Shown: positions 1-11,893, numbered from the stretch's first letter. The stretch is 64,000 nt of DNA from Beroe forskalii (GCA_011033025.1 WFMF01000331.1:1-64000); one strand, 5' to 3'. Notes: generated from the letters alone by a model not told the origin. A program made the numbers and translations.

Positions 1-832
1 TTCACTTTATCCTTGACATCACTCCTTATCCTTGACACCAATTCACAATCCTTGACATTACTCTACAATCCTTAACACCACTCCAACCTCCTTGACATCA
101 CTCTTTATCCTTGACATCACTCCTTATCCTAGACATCACTCTTTATCCTTGACATCACTCCTTATCCTTGACACCACTCCACAATCCTTGACACCACTCC
201 ACAATCCTTGACATCATTCTACATTTCTACAATCCTTTACACCACTCATTATCCTTGACACCACTCCTTATTCTTGGCACCACTCCACAGTCCTTGACTC
301 ACTCTACAATCCTTGACACTACTCCAAACTCCTTGACATCACTCGTTATCCTTGACATCACTCCTTATCCTTGACATCACTCCTTATCCTTGACATTACT
401 CTTCATCCTTGACACCAATCCACAATCCTTGACGTCACTCTACAATCCTTGACACCACTCCAAACTCCTTGACATCACTCTTTATCCTTGACATCACTCC
501 TTATCCTTGACGTCACGCTTTGTCCTTGACACCACTCCACAATCCTTGACTCCACTCAACAATCCTTGGCATCACTCCACAATCCTTGACATCACTCTAC
601 AATCCTTGACACCACTCTTTATCCTTGACATCACTCCACAATCCTTGACACCACTCCAATATCCTTGAAATCACTCTTCATCCTTGACACCACTCCACAA
701 TCCTTGAAATCACTCTTCATCCTTGACACCACTCCACAATCCTTGACAACACTCCACAATCCTTGGCATCACTCCACAATCCTTGGCACCGCTCCACAGT
801 CCTTGACACCACTCCTTATCCTTGACACCTTA
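1..832. repeat. Minisatellite, about 18-20 bp unit
   Basis: More than 40 head-to-tail copies of a unit like CACTCCTTATCCTTGACATC run from the window edge to about 832. Two variants alternate (TTATCCTTGACATCACTC and ACAATCCTTGACACCACTC), and higher-order blocks of several units recur. The array continues off the left end. Open frames inside it only reflect the unit length and are not genes. Confidence 0.95.
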
Positions 833-1482
833 AAATGCTTTCAAAATGAGTAACTCTTAAATTGCACCGGATACGAATTTTTGAAATCCTTCTTCTTTTT
901 GATTCATGAAATTTGCGATCCCTGCTAAACCTTTCAAAATGTTTGTATGTAGGTGATTCGACGCATCTTAAGGAAGGGACAAGTCGGTAAATCGGTAAGA
1001 AATTACCGATTTTTACCTATATTACTGATTTTTAGCCGTAATATTTCTAAAATTTTCGTTATTGATTGATATGGAGTTCTCTGACTCGGTATCCAATGGA
1101 TATTGCGAAAATTAATGTCAAGTTAATAAGTAGCTAACGATGCTGATGATTGGTGTTACAACCATGAAACTAAAGTGTTGTATCATTGTGTATAACTCGC
1201 TCCTTATTCCATCAGTAGAGCACTTTCAAGTGGATTGTATCCCCTGAACTTGTATTCTAATATATTTTATATTTATTTCATAATTAATAACATTAGATAA
1301 AGTGAATTTCACAAACCAATACAAGTAGAATTTAATCTTTTTATCCTGCCCAAATTTCTTCTCTCGAATTTCTCCCGAATTTCTCTCCAAAACATCTTCT
1401 TTGTTGCATCTAAAACCCGATGTGTAAAATAACGTACACTGACTTACACACAAAACGCTTTTCTACACTCTAAGACAACATT
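833..1482. other. Unique AT-rich spacer
   Basis: Between two simple arrays. I see no exon, no RNA gene and no element ends here. Confidence 0.6.
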
Positions 1483-1761
1483 TCAGCACTTTTTTCGCAG
1501 CTTTAGTCGCATTTTTGACTCTCTTTGTGGTGTTTTTGACACTTTTTGGCGCGTTTTTGACGCTTTTTGGCGCGTTTTTTTAGCATTTTTTGACACGATT
1601 TGTCGCATTTTTGGACGTTTTTTGTCGCGTTTTGACACTTTTTGACACTTTTTGTCGCATTTTTGGACGCTTTTTGTCGCGTTTTGACACTTTTTGACGC
1701 TTTTTGTCGCGTTTTTGGACGCTTTGTGACACTTTCTGGACATTTTTCGTGCACACTTCAA
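1483..1761. repeat. Degenerate short tandem array, T-rich top strand
   Basis: Units of about 11 bp resembling GACGCTTTTTG and TGTCGCGTTTT repeat roughly 20 times with drift. All three minus-strand frames stay open and would encode lysine-rich peptides with repeated KSVKKCQ-like words. Three open frames at once point to a stop-poor repeat and not to a gene. Confidence 0.85.
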
Positions 1762-2127
1762 CCGAAATTGACGTTTTTGTCGCCGTCCCCCTAGAAATGG
1801 GGGGTTCTAACATATTTCTTATATTTCCTTACATAACATAACTTTGTCATTGAAAAATACCACCACATAATTGACGCCAATAAACAAAATTTCATGTTTC
1901 ATAAGAATTATTCATGAATATGGAATTTCCTTCTACTAGCATCAACTGTTGGTTGATGCGTGTGTTGCAACTCCCAACCCCTTTCCCCATCCCCATGCCC
2001 CATCCCCTTATTGGTAACTGTGTAATATGTATTCTCTGCCCCTGTAACAATGAACTGTGTATCCAGTGCATTGTCCAGTGCTTGGTTATTTATATCCCGT
2101 ATCCAGTCTCCTGTAATGTTACTCAAT

Positions 2128-2140
2128 GTTACCTGGTAAC
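2128..2140. promoter_or_regulatory. X-box-like palindrome
   Basis: GTTACCTGGTAAC is a perfect palindrome around one base and fits the RFX-factor X-box layout (GTNRCC, short spacer, RGYAAC). No gene start is seen nearby, so function is unproven. Confidence 0.45.
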
Positions 2141-2283
2141 TTACTAATAGTTACCAACACGTGTTTCACTCTCCTTTGCCTGTGGGGAATTGAGCTGGAG
2201 ACAAAGAGTGTAATTACTCTCCCTTACACCAACCCTTCTCTCTACTCCTATAGAACGCAGGCTGGCACACTGCCAACATAACC

Positions 2284-2525
2284 ACGTGACTCATTGCACC
2301 ACTGTCACGTGATCAGAGCTGTGCAGTGATTGGTTGTCATGGTAACCAGGTGGTGGTCATGTGACTTGTTATAACCAGTGGGATTAGAGCACCCGCAGTA
2401 GCTATATGAATTATGCTGCATCATCATATAATGGTCCCTTTGGGTATTATAATAAGCTCGCTTTCATTGCACCTCACTTACAAGGATTCTCATTGGATGT
2501 TAGATGTCACGTGATGTAGCAATAC
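2284..2525. promoter_or_regulatory. CACGTG (E-box) and CCAAT cluster
   Basis: CACGTGAC, CACGTGATC, CATGTGAC and a further CACGTGATG occur within 240 bp, with GATTGG words between them. Similar clusters recur at 9755, 13916, 16190, 27755 and 28790, so this may be a dispersed repeat signature instead of one promoter. Confidence 0.35.
2333..2346. promoter_or_regulatory. X-box-like site
   Basis: GTTGTCATGGTAAC fits the RFX X-box with the common AT spacer. It lies between a CACGTGATC word and a CATGTGAC word. Binding is inferred from motif only. Confidence 0.45.
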
Positions 2526-3716
2526 TCCGTTGTGATTGGTTGGTTACTGCCTCAGGGTAATAATGAGCCGCATTAACAAAGGATGTATAGCTCTGTAAAC
2601 CATCATCTGGGCTATCTTTTCTGTTGCTGCCCCAGGGCCTTTGTGCGTTCTGTGCCCTAGGGCGATGTTTGTGAGGCCTTAGTTTGGATAGCTATGTTAA
2701 CAGATTACAATTTGTGTTGTTTTGAACTTTTGAAGTATATGATTACATGACTTACCAAGTTCCTACGTCAGCTACCTCAGAACGTTAGAACTTTTAATTC
2801 GTGGCCACCGATAAGAAACCTTTTCTAACAGGAACTTTTGAAAATCATCGTGTGATTATTACCTTCGTTGATTGCATCAGTATTTTCTAAGTATATTCAC
2901 GTACCTACTTTTCATTACTTGGATTACTATTTGAAATCTCTGATCTCTGGTGACACACCCGATGAATATCACTGTAATATAATCATTAATATCTTGTATT
3001 TATATCTGATTCACCTACTCAAATCCAAATTAGATGGTCCATAATGTCACAAAGATTACACGTTGATGTGTATGATTCACTGATTCAGTGACTCAGTGGC
3101 TGGTGGATGTAGCATGGATTATTCCTGATTTTCTCCAATAACAGATATGACTAATATCGAGGTGAGTCATATCTGTAATTCGAGAAAATCGGTAATTTTG
3201 AATAAAAACGATGAAGAGCTTCATATTTCTTTATTCAAAATTTCTGTAACCTTTGTACACTTCATGTTCCGTATAGATCACCTTCTGCAGTCCAAGAAAC
3301 CCCTGCTGTAGAGTCAGCACTCAAACCTGTCTCCTCACTGCACTTCTTAGCTTGTAGCCAGGTCTAAAGCTAGAATGACTAAGGGATATGATACTAGTCT
3401 AATTTCACCATTTTCGTCCATCCTACGCGGTCCAAGTTAGAGTTATGTCAATAACTGGGGTTGAAGAGGCGTATTTATGACGTCATTATAACAGCTCAGA
3501 ATCCGAAAATTTATATTCCATGATTGAATTTACTTCGAGGCAGCTGTATTTCAATGAATGAACCAAAAGAGACATAATATATATTGCGCGGATAGAGGTT
3601 TAGTACCGACTGAGAGAGAAATAAAGACTACAAACCGGGCCACAAATCCTTATTCCAGTAATCTCTGCAGAGAAAGGTAGGATGTATGTACAGTATGTAT
3701 GAGTTAGGTTGGGAAT

Positions 3717-3773
3717 GACGTCATTATCATAGTTTAGAATGGTGAGTTCATGGCGTCACACTGCCTTTACATT
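3717..3773. mobile_element. Micro inverted-repeat element (CRE type), degenerate
   Basis: AATGACGTCATTATCATAG, then a core like TTTAGAATGGTGAGTT, then GGCGTCACACTGCC: the same layout as the well-preserved copy at 29446. The outer left end has decayed. The paralog in copy B is near 51952. Confidence 0.6.
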
Positions 3774-5038
3774 TGTGTAAAGTTTAGGAGGTACTCTGAG
3801 CTTCTGAGAGTTAGTGTACTGATCCTTTTCCTTACACTCTCTGAGTTCCCCCAAAACAAAATACAAGCAATTTACTTAGAGAGAGATGCAGAGAGAAGGG
3901 GAATAATTTGTTCTGTTTTATTCAAAAGTTTTAGAATCATTGTTCATATTTCATCGAATTGAAAGATGAATAATGCATCACCCAGCGGCCAGCGCCTCCC
4001 TTCTGACTTTCTCCTGTCCTGAATTTTCATACTCACCAAATAATTACAAGTAGCACCCATTCCATGGTGTCAACTCCCGGCCAATCAGAAGTTAGGAAAG
4101 TCTCAATATTCATTGCTTCGCAGTAGCAACCCATGAGATTTGAGATTCAGATTCCCGTGTATGTTCGTGTGTTTGTCTTGACACGCAAGATAATTTGGCA
4201 AATGTCCAACTACATTCCATTCTAATAAGTAGTATGAGTGTATCACAGTGGTATGCACATAAAATGAGCAGATTATGTTTCTAACTTCCCTCCCTCAGTC
4301 CCTCATGCTTCGCGTCTTCAAGGATTATTCTTCTCTGAGGCAATGAGTTACTCCTAATTTCTCAATTCTTCCTGCCAAATTCTGCTAAGACCCTGCTTAT
4401 TCATACTTCATGCGCCTCCTCGCCAACAGCTTCTCGTTAATAATGTGCCGATCTTCTCCTCTTTATGGGTGATTGAGGTTTATTCTTGTGTCTACTGCTC
4501 AACCGAGGTTTGGTTGTGTTCATGCGTCTCAAGATGCTTGTTGACTCTTTTGTTTACCCCTGAGAACATATTACAATATTATATCCAAGGAGCTCATTAT
4601 CACGTGTATATTAACATGTAATAATTATGTGAGGGATATCTCCATGATGTGAAGGTGTGATATGTTCCTATCTGGATGTGTGGAGGTGTGAAAGTGGGTG
4701 TGACTCTGTACACACAGCTACTGAAGTAGTGAAGTAGAGACTGCATGATGTCTGTGGAAGTGTGCTATGTGTCTGGAATGTATGCAGTCGTTTGTTTTCA
4801 CAGGAATATTTCTTCTTCTTCTTCTGCTGGAAGGCGATATTCTTGAACTATAATTTCTTTCAAGCCCCCCCCCCCCCGAATCCTCGAATCTAGTTCTTAT
4901 GGGTGTTCACCGCGGGGTTTTTAGTTATTTAGTCAAAATGACGAGTTATATGACCTATTGACCTCATGATGATGCCTGATTCTCAGTTGAGTGATCCTGA
5001 TGAATGTATTGCCATAGCAACGCACAAGCACTGACTGC

Positions 5039-5051
5039 GTTGCTAGGCAAC
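5039..5051. promoter_or_regulatory. X-box-like palindrome in copy A
   Basis: GTTGCTAGGCAAC fits the RFX X-box consensus with a one-base spacer. It is unchanged in copy B at 53304-53316, despite other differences around it. Confidence 0.45.
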
Positions 5052-5279
5052 ACGTCATCAGGAACTAAGCACTATAGCTTGCAGGGCATCAGTGTGAGCC
5101 AATGATACGCCTGTACAGTGTATACCAATGATCAAACAATGCTAATGTTGGTTCTACGTATCCTTGTGAACCTTGGGCAAATTTACGTTCTATGACATAA
5201 CCCCCTCCTTTTTCCAAGTAAATCAGTGTATTGATCATGGAACAATCACAAAGACACAGAGTATGCCTCCGAACTTAAA

Positions 5280-5332
5280 ATAGGCGGTTTGACGTCATCA
5301 ATTCTCTATGCTAATCTATGATAATGACGACA
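5280..5332. mobile_element. Micro inverted-repeat element, opposite orientation
   Basis: Begins TAGGCGGTTTGACGTCATC and ends GATAATGACG, the reverse orientation of the family seen at 29446. The right outer end is eroded. The copy B paralog starts near 53550. Confidence 0.6.
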
Positions 5333-5688
5333 CTTTTGATATAACCTACTATCTGTAGTGCCTATATGATATCATCCACTTCACTAGCAAATGATACTGA
5401 CTATTGCTGTGCTACTACTCTAATTCTATCTCTATACACAAATATAATGCGATTCCAACCTACTACCATAGTGTAATGCTGTACTACACTGCAGTGCTGC
5501 AGACTTCAGGCTGTAGTTTAAACTGGGAGCTTGCAAGATACAAGCCACGCCCATAGGGAAAGTAATATGGAAGCTGACTTAATGTGACTTCATCCATCAG
5601 GCTGACTCCTTGCCCGAAGGTTTTGACGTAAACTGGTAACTTTCTACTCAAGAGGTAGAAGTTTGATAAAGATTTTATTACATTCTGT

Positions 5689-6205
5689 ACTGGTTTTTTG
5701 TTCAGCTTGTTGCTGACCTTGAGCAACTTACTGTATGATTAGCCTGGGACTAAATGTGGGGCTGGACAGGCAGATGCCTGTAACCTCCCATTCATTTTAA
5801 CTTTCACTTTCAGGTTTTAAATAGCATAAAATTAAAATGTTTCACCCGATTTTAACACTCATTGATCTTTTGCCTCTACTGAACTCTTTCCTTTTCCTCC
5901 CTCTTCCCTCTAAACTATGTTGCTCAGGAATCGGGAGTCCTGGGTGGCCCAGCCTTGCAGTTGTAAGCTGTGAGGGGTACATGGGCCGAAACCCCTCCGT
6001 TTCCCTTTGTCACCTGCTGATGGGACACCTACATCGCAGATGGCAGGGAGACCTTACAACTGTAGGGTAACCGCTGATGATTCACATTTTAGTCTCTTCT
6101 GCCTCTTATGTCAATCCTTGAATTAGAAAATCGATGTACAGTATTTTGTTATGTTTGTAGTATACCCATACACCTCTATAGATAAGACATTGGATTTAAA
6201 GTTTA
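5689..6205. mobile_element. Insertion specific to copy A, possibly with a SINE head
   Basis: These roughly 510 bp are absent from the aligned positions in copies B and C (near 53960 and 59500). Inside, 5940-6000 has a tRNA-like arrangement: a box A-like GGTGGCCCAGCC followed about 45 bp later by a box B-like GGGCCGAAACCCC. This would suit a tRNA-derived SINE, but I see neither a poly-A tail nor target duplications. Confidence 0.4.
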
Positions 6206-6464
6206 ACAGATACGAGGAAGTTACTAATTTATCATCTGAAGCTTTCGAAAATCGTCGCCATTATTACATGGTTTGCAAATTCCACGGCTATCCTCCTTTT
6301 TACACGAGGCATTCCAATATGTGGCAATTCGCTACACTCGCCCATTAAACAATTACTGTTCTCCGTGTTACTAATTACCTAATTAACTAATTGTACCTGT
6401 TACTAAACACTCGCATTGTGTGTTGCTCGAGACTAATCTACATTCTACGCTAAGAAGATAGAAG

Positions 6465-6531
6465 TAGGCGGTCGCAATATGACGTAATTAACAGTGTTCG
6501 CGACGCCAAATTGCTGAAATATAACCGCCTA
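6465..6531. mobile_element. 67-bp TIR micro-element
   Basis: Exact 8-bp terminal inverted repeats TAGGCGGT and ACCGCCTA enclose an AT-rich core with GACGTAATTAACA and AAATTGCTGAAATATA. The same ends, length and core are found at an unrelated position, 29693-29759, and in the paralogs at 54232 and 59777. It is too short to code for anything. Confidence 0.75.
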
Positions 6532-7135
6532 TCTTTCCTGAGCAGTGTAGATAATTACTAATTAAATAGTAGCTAATGAGCTGTCAGCTCATTATGATTG
6601 CAAGCAGTTTATTGTTAACGAGGCGATATAATTGCTTATTGTCAGATTACACTCGCCTTGTTAGAGGAGATTGGTGTCTCTGATTGGTGTTAAGTTCCTG
6701 ATTTGAAATTCGCCATGTCAACTTGCCGTGATCGGAGATAAAGAACAAAGACATTTGATGAATGATGTAGATATCGGTATGTGGGAATAAAGTTAAACAT
6801 GGGAAAGGAATTAATCACATACCGTTTTGCTTGTCCGAATATTATAAAAACAGAAACTCCATTGAGTTTTGGTTGTCTGAACACTGATGAGGAAAATGCA
6901 GTGTCTGAATGTAACAAGTTCTGAAGAAAGTGTAGATTCTCCCTTTAAATTAAGTGTACTACTGTGTTGATTCTCCCTATAATAGTATAAAACTACTGTA
7001 ATAACACGAGCAGTAAAGCAGTAAGGTAATCAGGTCTTATTAGATTATCCTCGTTAGAGCGGAGTTTTGTTATTTTTATCCGGCACTAATTTCTACACAA
7101 ATACACAAACACACCTATAATTCAATTTAACCGTT

Positions 7136-7176
7136 GAATTTACCACTCTAAACCCTGATAATGACGCAACATTCCG
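7136..7176. mobile_element. Fragment of the CRE-type micro-element
   Basis: ACCACTCTAAACCCTGATAA followed by TGACG matches the inner half of the family at 16062 and 22298. Terminal repeats are missing. Confidence 0.45.
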
Positions 7177-8344
7177 CTAAAAACATTCTCACACAGTCGC
7201 ACATTCTTTACACACTTTGAACATTATACCTGTATCGTATTACAGTGGGAATGAGGTATGAAACTGATATACCGATATCGGATGACAGTCTGTGTGTAAA
7301 AAATAGTGTCTGAAAAAGAACATAGCTATATTATTTTATGAAAGTGGAATGTATTTTAATGATGGGGTGTTGGGGCTAGGGCGTGCATAAAGAAAATAGT
7401 TTTAATTTCTCAAATAGTTTGTCCATTAAGCCACCTCAATATTAACATTAGTGAATGTTTCAATGGATATTTCTTCGTGGAGACCAAAAATAATTCTCAC
7501 GGCCAATGCGTCCTTCTCAAAATTTGGAATTTCTTTAATCCATTCTCATTCCTTCAATCATTGCAGGTTAGATTATGAAAAAAATCCCGAGATTGATATC
7601 CCATCAGTTATCTTAGCCTGCATCGAGCCAGGTTTCTTATTCACCCGTCTGGCGCCAGCTGTTTTTACACTGCTTGAATAGAGAGTGGAGTTAAATTCAA
7701 AGTTGAAACTTTGAATTTAACCTCACTCTTAATAAAAGGATTGGTTACATTAAAAGAGTTATAATTGCGGTACTAAATGTTTCCTTCTCAGTAGCATCAT
7801 ATCGTTAATTTCCAGCCATATTGGTTACTACCCGAGCAGTAAGGAACAGCTGCGATGGTACACGTAGAATGAACAATTAGCACTTCTAATCCGGGATAAA
7901 TATGATTCCCTTATTCCTTGTTACGCATAATATGCAATGGATATCTTCATATATCAGTCGCTTAACATGTTAAATATCATGTCAATCTTCTGACAGTTTC
8001 CACTGAACTGAGCCAGTTACTCCTGACTCGTGACCTGTTCGGTCACACTTCATAGACCGCCCCAAACCTCTGTCTAGGTTCGTCAGCCAAGTAACCTTGG
8101 CTGACGTTCAAATCGCACAATGTGGATGTGAATAGACCCATTCAAGCCATCAATGATCCTTGTTTCTTCAATAAAACAGTTATTTATAACCCCTGAAGTT
8201 CCGACTTCAGACCTCAGACTTCTGGCTCCTGGTAGTGTTGATTCCATGTTTAAATCTCCCTGGGAGGGTTCCCTGATGTAACAAACATTACGACACAGGG
8301 GGTGAAGCCTTGTTTTCCACCGAGATATCTCCTACTTCCCTCCC

Positions 8345-8470
8345 TCCCATTGGTTAGTTACTACCCCACCCTCGTCTCCTATTGGCTGGTTGTCTCCGCG
8401 CTGCTCTCTCATTGGACAGCGCCCTCCCCGCCTCGCTGTGATTGGTGGGTTGGTAGGTCACGTGATGTTG
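8345..8470. promoter_or_regulatory. CCAAT/ATTGG cluster
   Basis: Four ATTGG words occur at spacings near 35 bp within 8348-8445, ending in a CACGTGATG word. The local sequence is C- and G-rich compared with the surroundings. It may be a promoter-like region, but no transcript start or exon could be tied to it. Confidence 0.35.
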
Positions 8471-9057
8471 GAGGTGATGAGGGATGCGGTGTAAACTGCT
8501 CGTAGGATTTCATGACAGGTGTGTAGCTGTGTGTTTAATTGCAGACGCAGCTCGAGGGATACTCAGCAGGGAAATAAGGGGATATATAAGGGGATATAGA
8601 GGGGATTGAGTCCTTGGAGATGGTGAAAATTAGAGCAGAATCACACTCACACCATTAGCTACAATAGCCTTTGAGGTTAAATTTAGTTAGTGTCCTTGGA
8701 CAAGGGTTTAATATGAGGAATTAGAGGTTAATCTCAGAAAGTTCATTCTTCAGTCTTCTCTTTTCAATATCCATATCTGAATTCTAATGAAGCGAACTAA
8801 TCCTTCGAAGAGAACTTGTTCTGAACATCTAAGTATTCAATGGCCTTTGCAAACTGAGATGGATGTGACTTCTTTATGATCAGAAATCAGAGATTCGTAA
8901 AAGCATGGCTTGAAGAGTTAAATTCAATGTAAATCCTTACATCACCGAATATCTTTCGAACTAAGACTTAATTCTTATGATTTCATCTAATGATTGTAAA
9001 AGTTAAGAAGTTAACTTTGCTGCCTGAAGAAATACTGACCAAATTGCTCATTACCTT

Positions 9058-9245
9058 CCCCTGCACTGATTGGTTGTTTACTTTGAATATGCTTTGGGAT
9101 TGGTTGTTTCCTCCTCATCTATCCTCTGATTGGCTATCTCCTTTCATCCAGATTATATGGCCTGATCATCTTGCAGCTATTGTCTTATTGTCTTTTAGAA
9201 TGTATTTTAATTTTCCAATTTGCATGCACTGTCGCTATTGGTTAA
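9058..9245. promoter_or_regulatory. GATTGG-word cluster
   Basis: Words such as TGATTGGTTG and TGATTGGCTA recur at 30-60 bp spacing. They make the plus-strand frame 8990-9328 look like a protein with repeated Asp-Trp-Leu. I read this as a CCAAT-motif cluster and not as coding. Confidence 0.35.
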
Positions 9246-9754
9246 CATCCGTTGTCAATATCGCACTATTAGTAGTAGCTACTGTTCGATCCATGTTCAC
9301 TTTATTATCTCATGAATGCAATAATTAGTAGGATTCTGCGCTGTCAGGCTCAAGGGCAGATGTTCGCTGAATGAAAATTGATAGCACCATACATAATTTG
9401 GGCAATTTAAACATATTTCGATTAGTTCGTACTGAGCATCCCTCAATGTCAACAGACAGGTAGATGGTCCAAAACGGCCTTCGCTCAATCAGCTCAATGA
9501 TTTGATTAAAATTCAAATTATTAAGATTCAGATGATTCACTTACACTGATTATTACATTCAAAGCATGATTGAGATTTAATCACATATGATTATCTCGCG
9601 AATGACAGGCAAATATGACAATCTTTGACCTATTAAAATATTAGCATAAGTATGTAAGTATTCTGTGCATAGTCATGTTTACGACATAACCTCTAATAAC
9701 TACATCATCATTTGCTTTAAGGTCTGACTTCCTCCGAATGGTCTGGAACCTGCG

Positions 9755-9820
9755 CCCACGTGGGTGCGCGGCGCGCACGTGCTCGATCACGTGACTTGTA
9801 ATCATGATCACGTGACCTGC
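9755..9820. promoter_or_regulatory. CACGTG cluster
   Basis: CCCACGTGGG, GCGCACGTGC and two GATCACGTGAC words lie within 65 bp, in an unusually CG-rich patch. CACGTGAC words are bound by bHLH-zip factors (USF, MITF/TFEB family). The dispersed recurrence argues that it may also be a repeat remnant. Confidence 0.4.
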
Positions 9821-10254
9821 AGAGCAGAGTATCATTTGCCAAGTCTGCATGCTTGTAATTGCCAATTAGGAGTGTAGGGATGTTGTAATGATGCTTGTTT
9901 GGGAGTCCTGCAGAAGCTGAGCCGCGCAGAGGAATACTCACTGTGACGTCATCAATGCACCACTGAAACATTTGATAATGACGTCATCAACTGATCTTTT
10001 TGATACTGTAACGCTGCTGCTTCTCATTGAGCACTGAGCCGCGCGCAGCAGAGCTTCACTGATTTACTTTGCAGTAATTACACTCCACTGATTTTCCTCC
10101 CTAATAATTTATTATTTGCATTTTCCAAGGCTTGTATCAGTACAACTACTCTCTGGATTTTAGAGTAAAAAACGACTGTTTTTATCATCTTAGGGACCTG
10201 TTGAAGTCCACTATCTTAGCGTCCCACTGTGTGTGTAATTACCAAGCGAGAGCT

Positions 10255-10335
10255 CGCACCTCATTGGTTCCGAGCTCTCTCCTGAGCTCTGTCATTGGTT
10301 CAGACCTCTCATGCTGCTCGGTCATTGGTCAATAG
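10255..10335. repeat. Short tandem TCATTGG and GAGCTC repeats
   Basis: TCATTGGTT recurs three times at about 33 bp spacing, each copy followed by CTCTC or GAGCTC words. It is a small degenerate tandem repeat containing CCAAT motifs. Confidence 0.45.
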
Positions 10336-10993
10336 TCGCTGTGTAATTGTACTGTTGAAATGCCCAATGAGATCCCAATGTCCGTGATAATGATATCTGG
10401 GACACTGCGTTTTGTATTTTATCTTCTTCTATACGCTCTGTTTCGCTTGTTCTGCGTATTCAATGTTACCAGCTAGACTAAGCTTTCTGATTTCAAGTCC
10501 GGTTTTTGAAATTTAAACAGAATTCAAGAGTTTTTGTAAAGACCTAGTCTCTTAGATTCGCTTGTTTTACGTTTCCATCGAAACCAACCAATAACCAGAC
10601 TTTGATTTATGTTTTCTGGTCTGATTTTACGTTTAAAACAGATTCCAAGCTTTTATTCATGTAAAGACCTAAAATCTCCCGTTCTCTTTTGAACTTTTAA
10701 ATTTGCTGTGTTTGCGTACAGTGTGTGATATTTTGCACTACAATTATAGTATATTGGGTATTGGGTAGTGTATCCAGTGCGATTGCAAGGCTTCCGTATA
10801 AACCTGCATATTGTACACGTATTACGTTTCCGTCAATTCTTATACCGTTAATGCTATAATTACGCGTATACGCGGTTCTGTTAATACTAGCACAGCAAGC
10901 GTCGTTTAATTTACATGCACGTTTAGTCTAACCAAGCAGCACAGGCGTGTGAAAAGGAGTAAAGTCAGTACTGAAGAAGTCAGTATAATGAGG

Positions 10994-11060
10994 TATTAGG
11001 GTAAACTCAGAATAATTAGGGTAAACTCAGAATAATTAGGGTAAATTCAGCATAATTAGG
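10994..11060. repeat. 20-bp tandem repeat, three copies
   Basis: TTAGGGTAAACTCAGAATAA is repeated about three times with one or two changes in the last copy. The TTAGGG word is part of this unit and is not telomeric. Confidence 0.85.
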
Positions 11061-11846
11061 CGTGCCACTTCTGCGCTTTTAGAACTAGGAAATCTGCGTG
11101 TAAAGTGAGCATTAGACAAGTGTATTCTTAATGGTTGTTTGTGTGTGTGTAGGCAGTATACCATAATCCAAACTGCAGTTTGAGTCCAGGCATGAGCTTT
11201 GCAAAAATAGTATTGTAGATGAGCTAAATACTTGAATTAAATGCTATTGAAAGCTATTACAAGTTGTGCAAAATAATAGGAAGATTTATTACATGATCAT
11301 ATTGTCGTGAAATGATGAATTGATCAGGTCAGACCAATTGATCAGGCGAAAGCTTGAACCACTTCTTTTTGAGCGGAAATTAGCTATCGATCAGCGTCAG
11401 TGTTATGTAATTTCCTACAGTTATACGAAACGGAATATTAAGTTCATCATCCAACATTTTTTGCTACATTGTTTTACCGGAGTTTTGGTTTCTGTTTTCT
11501 TCAATGTGCTGTTTCGTTTCTACTTTTCTAGAAGTCTTGAGGTGCAAGAGAATTTGTGGTATGCTATTAATCTGACACTCCTTAAATGTGTTTTTGGCCC
11601 GCAGCCAGGTATGTGTGGAATGCTCTTAGTTGCTGTGAAAAAGCTCATCATAAAAATGAGGAAAATATTCCTGTGTCCTACCTCAAGACGCATATAATTC
11701 TCCGATAATTGAAATATGTTCGAATATATCTGACAGCGTTAATTAATCAGTGATAAGGGGCATTGTTTGACATGAGACTCGTTACATCACGCGTATAAAA
11801 AGACACAACCCTCCCAAACTGGGAAGGGGTGAAGGTTAGTTAGGGG

Positions 11847-11893
11847 TAGTGACGTCATTATCAGGGGTATGAATGGTGCGTTAGTGACGTAGA
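11847..11893. mobile_element. CRE-type micro-element, partial
   Basis: TAGTGACGTCATTATCAGGG, then a short core with GAATGGTG, then TTAGTGACGT matches the inner part of the 29446 family. The outer TAGGCGGT ends are not present. Confidence 0.5.

Larger units (their letters stand above)
1762..2656. other. Noncoding spacer with palindromic regulatory-type motifs
   Basis: No exon is recognised. The stretch is notable for two X-box-like palindromes and several CACGTG or CATGTG words mixed with ATTGG between 2284 and 2530. Confidence 0.6.
2657..7633. repeat. Duplicated noncoding block, copy A
   Basis: From CTAGGGCGATGTTTGTGAGG to the words ending GCCAGGT, this block matches 51179-55927 in the same order and orientation, with scattered substitutions and indels. 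The partial copy C starts at 58305. Copy A carries about 510 bp (5689-6205) that B and C lack, and lacks the 589-bp inverted-repeat element present in B and C. No coding exon is recognised in it. A and B flank the two genes of the window. Confidence 0.9.

Noticed and set aside
1-832. CRISPR-like array
   Set aside because: Units are contiguous without unique spacers and the context is animal DNA.
1483-1813. Lysine-rich minus-strand frames resembling a histone-like tail
   Set aside because: All three frames are open over a short tandem repeat, so they are a repeat by-product.
4798-4830. Poly-TTC tract as an exon of serines
   Set aside because: Simple TTC/CTT microsatellite, also in copies B and C, without coding context.
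5926-6075. tRNA gene
   Set aside because: Box A- and B-like words exist, but the acceptor stem and anticodon arm do not fold convincingly; at most a SINE head.
8990-9328. 112-codon open frame with repeated Asp-Trp-Leu
   Set aside because: The repeated residues come from TGATTGGTT words; no splice signals, domain or coding bias support a gene.
11320-11697. 125-codon frame
   Set aside because: No recognisable domain, no upstream or downstream exon and ordinary AT-rich composition; chance is likely.
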